From the NCBI GenBank assembly GCA_964393115.1, contig CAYMST010000173.1, positions 1-10,127 on the forward strand: a stretch of 10,127 nucleotides of DNA, read 5' to 3'. The notes under the pieces were generated by a model. The model had not been told where the DNA came from. It did not search any database and saw nothing but the letters and a program-made list of their open reading frames with translations. Both the position numbers and the translations under genes were made by a program. The stretch is from CAYMST01 sp964393115 (GTDB taxonomy: Bacteria; Bacteroidota; Bacteroidia; Cytophagales; Cyclobacteriaceae). Below are positions 7,161-10,127 of this stretch, piece after piece. The first letter of the stretch is position 1. Each line of letters begins with the position of its first letter.

Positions 7161-8273
7161 ATGTCCAAGAAAAAAGTATTATTCATTGATCGTGATGGTA
7201 CCATTATAGTGGAGCCTCCAATAGATTATCAAGTGGATTCATTGGAGAAACTAGCGTTTTACCCAAAAGCCATATCAAACCTTCGAAAAATAGCTGAGGA
7301 AATGGACTATGAGTTGGTAATGGTAACCAATCAGGATGGTCTTGGTACCAATTCTTTTCCTGAAGATACTTTTTGGCCAGCACAAAATAAAATGCTGAAA
7401 ACGTTAGAGGGTGAGGGGATTTTCTTCGATGAGATCTTTATCGATAAGACGTTTGAACATGAAAACGCTGAAACTCGTAAACCAAGAACCGGACTTTTAA
7501 CGAAGTACTTCTCTGACGAATATGATATGTCTGCTTCATATGTTATTGGCGATCGTTGGACAGATATCATATTGGCCGAAAACTTAGGTGCGAATGGTAT
7601 TCAAATTGCAGACACTCCAAGTGATTCGAGTAATCACCTAGCACTCTACACCACTGATTGGGATAAAATATATGACTTCCTAAAGATGCCGCAGCGTATT
7701 GCGGAAGTAAAAAGAACAACTAAGGAAACAGACATATTTATTAAACTAAATCTAGACGGGACTGGTAAAACGGATATCACAACAGGACTTGGTTTTTTTG
7801 ATCATATGTTGGATCAGATTGGCAAGCACTCCAATACGGATCTTGAAATAAAAGTAAAAGGAGATCTTCATATAGATGAGCATCATACTATAGAAGACAC
7901 GGCGCTAGCCTTAGGGGAGTGTTTTCTAAAGGCTATCGGGGATAAAAAAGGGGTATACAGGTATGGCTTTTTACTTCCGATGGATGAGTGTTTGGCACAA
8001 GTAGCTATTGATTTTGGAGGCAGACCGTGGTTTATTTGGGATGCGGAGTTTAAGCGAGAGAAAATCGGGGAGATGCCAACAGAGATGTTTTACCACTTTT
8101 TCAAATCATTTTCAGATACTGCGAAATGTAATTTGAACATGAAGGTAGAAGGGGATAACGAGCATCATAAAATTGAAGCTTTGTTTAAAGGATTGGCTAA
8201 AGCCATAAAAATGGCGGTTACTAGAGATAAAACTGCTTTGGAGGTCCTTCCAAGCACTAAGGGAGTGCTTTAA
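7161..8273 (+). CDS. hisB: Bifunctional histidinol-phosphatase / imidazoleglycerol-phosphate dehydratase
   Basis: Two-domain enzyme covering dehydration of imidazoleglycerol phosphate and later dephosphorylation of histidinol phosphate. The N-terminal HAD phosphatase domain (about 1-165) has the nucleophile and acid D10 and D12 in FIDRDGT, motif II TNQDG (56-60), K107 in TRKP, and IGDRWTD (129-135) with metal-binding D131. The C-terminal dehydratase domain (about 178-370) has GLGFFDHMLDQIGKH (219-233), the two Mn-binding motifs DEHHTIED (239-246) and NEHHKIEA (333-340), and the conserved end LPSTKGVL. The 370-residue length fits fused HisB. In the phosphatase domain the Cys/His zinc loop of the E. 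coli enzyme is absent: the segment FIDKTFEHENAETRKP (93-108) contains no cysteine. This is the last his gene of the cluster. Confidence 0.96.
   Translation: MSKKKVLFIDRDGTIIVEPPIDYQVDSLEKLAFYPKAISNLRKIAEEMDYELVMVTNQDGLGTNSFPEDTFWPAQNKMLKTLEGEGIFFDEIFIDKTFEHENAETRKPRTGLLTKYFSDEYDMSASYVIGDRWTDIILAENLGANGIQIADTPSDSSNHLALYTTDWDKIYDFLKMPQRIAEVKRTTKETDIFIKLNLDGTGKTDITTGLGFFDHMLDQIGKHSNTDLEIKVKGDLHIDEHHTIEDTALALGECFLKAIGDKKGVYRYGFLLPMDECLAQVAIDFGGRPWFIWDAEFKREKIGEMPTEMFYHFFKSFSDTAKCNLNMKVEGDNEHHKIEALFKGLAKAIKMAVTRDKTALEVLPSTKGVL
8252..8270 (+). terminator. Hairpin overlapping the end of hisB, possible terminator
   Basis: AAGCACT (8252-8258) and AGTGCTT (8264-8270) form a perfect 7-bp stem with a five-base AAGGG loop, directly before the TAA stop of hisB. 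The downstream TAAAGTATAATTTT is T-rich only from 8281, so it is not a textbook intrinsic terminator. It may mark or stabilise the 3' end of the his transcript. Confidence 0.4.
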
Positions 8274-8277
8274 AGTA

Positions 8278-8285
8278 TAATTTTG
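8278..8285 (+). promoter_or_regulatory. Possible -7 box for the SRPBCC gene
   Basis: TAATTTTG fully matches the Bacteroidota TAnnTTTG box and lies 64 nt before the ATG at 8350. No TTG occurs at the usual 17-23 nt upstream spacing, which would fall in the hisB hairpin. Tentative. Confidence 0.22.
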
Positions 8286-8349
8286 AGATGATTGGGTAGC
8301 TGTTATATTGCTGAAAATCAATTAACTTTCATGAAAAACCAATCGGATA

Positions 8350-8799
8350 ATGAAAGTCAACGTTAAAGTAAGCATCCCTAAGGCCAAAGAAGAGGTTTGG
8401 GACAAGATTACCAACATAGAGGATTCTGTTAATGTCATCTCTGGAATTGAAAAACTTGAAGTCCTTAACAAGCCAGAAAGTGGTTTTATAGGATTTAAGT
8501 GGCGCGAAACTCGCAAGATGTTTGGGAAGGAAGCTACTGAAGTGATGTGGATAACGGATTGTGCTGAATATGATCATTATAACGTTTCAGCAGAGAGTCA
8601 TGGCTCAAAGTATGAATCAGTTATCTCTGTTCGTGAAAAACAAGGAGAGACCACGTTAGCCATGGATTTTACAGCTATTCCGCAAACTACATCAGCTAAG
8701 GTTATGTCCTTGCTAATGGGATGGATGTTTGCTGGCCCAACGAAAAAAGCGTTACAACAGGATTTAGAGGATATAAAAATGTCATTAGTATCGAACTGA
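8350..8799 (+). CDS. SRPBCC-family (START/Bet v1-like) protein
   Basis: A 149-residue protein with the usual order of a short SRPBCC domain. It has an opening strand MKVNVKVSIPKAKEEVWDKITNIED (helix 1 with VWDKITNIE), a substrate-side strand region with FIGFKWRETRKMFGKEATEVMWI (46-68), and repeated antiparallel strands (YNVSAESHGSKYESVISVRE and TTLAMDFTAIPQTT). A long C-terminal helix follows, containing MSLLMGWMFAGPTKKALQQDLEDIK (119-143). The fold encloses a hydrophobic pocket that binds lipids, polyketides or other small ligands; no specific ligand can be read here. It starts 76 nt after hisB and sits beyond a hairpin, so it is probably not part of the his transcript. A 12-codon reading frame (8331-8366) overlaps its start in another frame. 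Confidence 0.82.
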   Translation: MKVNVKVSIPKAKEEVWDKITNIEDSVNVISGIEKLEVLNKPESGFIGFKWRETRKMFGKEATEVMWITDCAEYDHYNVSAESHGSKYESVISVREKQGETTLAMDFTAIPQTTSAKVMSLLMGWMFAGPTKKALQQDLEDIKMSLVSN

Positions 8800-8940
8800 G
8801 GTTTGATTTTATTCGTCGTAATATGACATAGCGAAGTGAAGACTAGTCAGATTTAGACTGGGTATGCAAAGTAATGGAGAAGGATTAGTGTCAGAGTTTT
8901 TAAGGGAGCACTTTGATGAGTAAGCATTATTAAGAATTAG

Positions 8941-8956
8941 CCATTGATTTTAATGG
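8941..8956 (+). terminator. Weak hairpin, possible terminator after the SRPBCC gene
   Basis: A five-pair stem (8941-8945 with 8952-8956, extendable by one G-U pair at 8940/8957) with a six-base loop is followed at some distance by T-rich sequence. It is marginal in strength and could be chance in AT-rich DNA. Confidence 0.25.
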
Positions 8957-9043
8957 TCAAAATAGATTTTCTTCCTTATTTTTTCCATTGTATTAACATT
9001 TGTGTTTTTTTGTGGCTAAATTAACATGTTTGGTGTCCCATTT

Positions 9044-9074
9044 TTGGTTATCGTATTATAAGCGTTCACTTTTG
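9044..9074 (+). promoter_or_regulatory. Candidate promoter for the PAS-domain sensor gene
   Basis: TTG at 9044-9046 (within TTTTTGG) is 20 nt upstream of CACTTTTG (9067-9074), one mismatch from the Bacteroidota -7 box TAnnTTTG. The spacing equals that of the candidate hisG promoter. The leader would be about 75 nt. Consensus-based inference in AT-rich sequence. Confidence 0.3.
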
Positions 9075-9155
9075 CTCATTACAATCTTAATTTAATTTTT
9101 GAAAGGAAGTAGATAGCTTAAATATTGCTTGGATGGTTTCCGTATTCATTAAAAT

Positions 9156-10127
9156 ATGCCATTGACACGAAATTTGATAAATAAAATATTTAATAAAGAC
9201 GAAGAGGTAGCCGGGATAAGTTCGCGAGAGTTAAACGAGTTTTTTGGATATTTAAAATCAATGTCTTCTACTCTTGATAGCAGCAAGTTAAAAGCAGCTA
9301 TAGAGGGTCTCCTTGTGTCATCTAAATCCGAACAGTTATCTGCGTTAGCAAATATTTTTTTATACTTCGAAAAAACGTTTCTCAACAATAGTAGTATGCC
9401 AGAGGAGTCTCAACGGCATATGAGGAATGATATAAGACAGAAGTTTCCAGCACTTTTCGTCAACAGATATTTTGGCTTGATTTTTAAAACTAAATATCAA
9501 CAAAGAGCTCAATTAGCACACCTTTTTGTTGATATCGTATTTGAGAGAGCAGATGATGTAATTGACGTTGGCCAGCAGGTATTGAAAGAAAACTATGATC
9601 GAAGAGTAAGAGCAGTTTTCGGCAAATTTGGTACTGGTAAAATATCTTATAAAGAAGTTACGAATGAGCTTCGAAATGATCTTCATCGTGTTTTTACCGT
9701 TCTCTCTAATAAACATAGTGAAACCAAGGTAACGGCTTGGTTTCAACACTCATACAATATTTTACTTACCCATTTTAAGTTCCTTGATCAGTTTTCGTTT
9801 TTAGTTGCTATTCTACCAGAATTCCTGCTTGATGAGCAACAACAAAGCTTATGGACCAGATCACAACTGGAAGAAGCGCTAGTTGAGAAAAAAGATATGC
9901 TTGAGGATGCCAATTTGCGTCTCAAGGAAGAAATTGAGCAAAAGGAAGCAGCTAAGCTAGAGCTCAAACAGCAGGCTGATCGTCTGAATCAAATCATTGC
10001 GAATGCAATGGATGGTGTGGCGTTCATGGATCAAAACGGGGAAATTATTCTTTGGAACACACAAGCAGAGAAGATATTTGGTTGGAAGAGCGATGAAGTG
10101 ATTGGTCAAATGTTATCAGGTTTGGTA
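9156..10127 (+). CDS. PAS-domain signalling protein, probably sensor histidine kinase (3' end outside window)
   Basis: Open from ATG 9156 to the window edge (324 codons, no stop). An in-frame TAA at 9150-9152 fixes this as the first possible ATG. There is no signal peptide or membrane segment, so it is a soluble, cytoplasmic protein. Residues 1 to about 235 form a mostly helical region that I do not recognise, with features such as LNEFFGYLKSM, QLSALANIFLYFEKTFL, RYFGLIFKTKYQQRAQLAHL and WFQHSYNILLTHFKFL. Residues about 236-277 are a charged coiled coil rich in Glu, Lys and Leu. Residues about 278-324 begin a PAS domain (IIANAMDGVAFMDQNGEIIL, then WNTQAEKIFGWKSDEVIGQ). By family habit a histidine kinase core or further PAS domains should follow, but none is visible. 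The coiled coil looks like a signalling helix linking the N-terminal input to PAS. Confidence 0.82.
   Translation, partial: MPLTRNLINKIFNKDEEVAGISSRELNEFFGYLKSMSSTLDSSKLKAAIEGLLVSSKSEQLSALANIFLYFEKTFLNNSSMPEESQRHMRNDIRQKFPALFVNRYFGLIFKTKYQQRAQLAHLFVDIVFERADDVIDVGQQVLKENYDRRVRAVFGKFGTGKISYKEVTNELRNDLHRVFTVLSNKHSETKVTAWFQHSYNILLTHFKFLDQFSFLVAILPEFLLDEQQQSLWTRSQLEEALVEKKDMLEDANLRLKEEIEQKEAAKLELKQQADRLNQIIANAMDGVAFMDQNGEIILWNTQAEKIFGWKSDEVIGQMLSGLV

Larger units (their letters stand above)
8800..9155 (+). other. 356-nt non-coding gap between SRPBCC and PAS-protein genes
   Basis: I see no supportable gene here on either strand. The first half has ordinary composition; from about 8957 it is strongly AT-rich with T-runs (8970-9012). 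It contains a weak inverted repeat, CCATT (8941-8945) with AATGG (8952-8956), followed by T-rich sequence that could end the SRPBCC transcript, and a promoter-like pair at 9044-9074. A 19-codon frame at 8864-8923 is too short to call. Confidence 0.6.

Noticed and set aside
8331..8366. 12-codon frame overlapping the SRPBCC start, possible upstream regulatory ORF
   Set aside because: It is too short and has no recognisable signal; an ATG this close is likely by chance.
8864..8923. 19-codon + strand frame (MQSNGEGLVSEFLREHFDE)
   Set aside because: Its composition is protein-like but it is very short, with no initiation signal and no recognisable homology. It could be a gene remnant but cannot be supported.
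9149..9749. Minus-strand frames opposite the PAS protein gene
   Set aside because: The + strand is continuously open for 324 codons and encodes a coiled coil plus a clear PAS start; the minus-strand frames show no recognisable motif.
1..10127. Mobile elements, CRISPR arrays, tRNA/rRNA genes, integrase sites or defence genes
   Set aside because: I looked and found no direct-repeat arrays, transposase or integrase motifs, or tRNA-like cloverleaf; the content is ordinary chromosomal metabolism.

Overview
All genes in this window lie on the + strand of what looks like a Bacteroidota chromosome, probably a free-living, aerobic member of the Cytophagales/Cytophagia. The evidence is a fused bifunctional HisB, a long-form HisG, an arginyl-tRNA synthetase with the degenerate KMKSREG signature, a YciH/SUI1 protein, weak or absent Shine-Dalgarno sites, and promoter-like TAnnTTTG boxes. 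Base composition is AT-leaning (judged by eye, not computed). The genus cannot be named from the sequence.

Region 1 (1-2864) is a tight run of four genes: the 3' two thirds of argS, a NIPSNAP-family protein, a PNPOx-fold flavoprotein-like protein that overlaps it by 4 nt, and menA (DHNA polyprenyltransferase of menaquinone synthesis). The gaps are about 14 nt or less, so co-transcription is likely. Region 2 (about 2960-3624) is a second small unit with its own promoter-like box: yciH with a GTG start, then an 80-residue two-helix membrane protein of unknown role. It ends in a possible terminator hairpin.

Region 3 (3625-8273) is a histidine-biosynthesis cluster, hisG-hisD-hisC-hisB. HisG makes phosphoribosyl-ATP (step 1). 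HisB supplies imidazoleglycerol-phosphate dehydratase and histidinol-phosphatase, HisC the aminotransferase, and HisD the final two oxidations. hisH, hisA, hisF and hisI/E, which often follow hisB in Bacteroidota, are not here: the cluster stops at a hairpin overlapping the hisB stop codon. The 278-nt region before hisG holds a strong 10-bp hairpin 23 nt before the start codon, plus an upstream segment that could pair with its 5' arm. There is no His-rich leader peptide.

Region 4 (8274-10127) holds an SRPBCC-fold protein, a 356-nt non-coding gap with a weak hairpin and a promoter-like pair, and the 5' part of a large soluble signalling protein. That protein has a roughly 235-residue helical N-terminal domain I do not recognise, then a coiled coil and the start of a PAS domain, and runs off the window; it is most likely a sensor histidine kinase.

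Most of the window is ordinary housekeeping. I see no mobile element, CRISPR array, tRNA, rRNA or defence island. The items most worth a second look are the unrecognised N-terminal domain of the PAS protein, the possible RNA switch before hisG, the incomplete his cluster, and residue changes in HisG and HisB.
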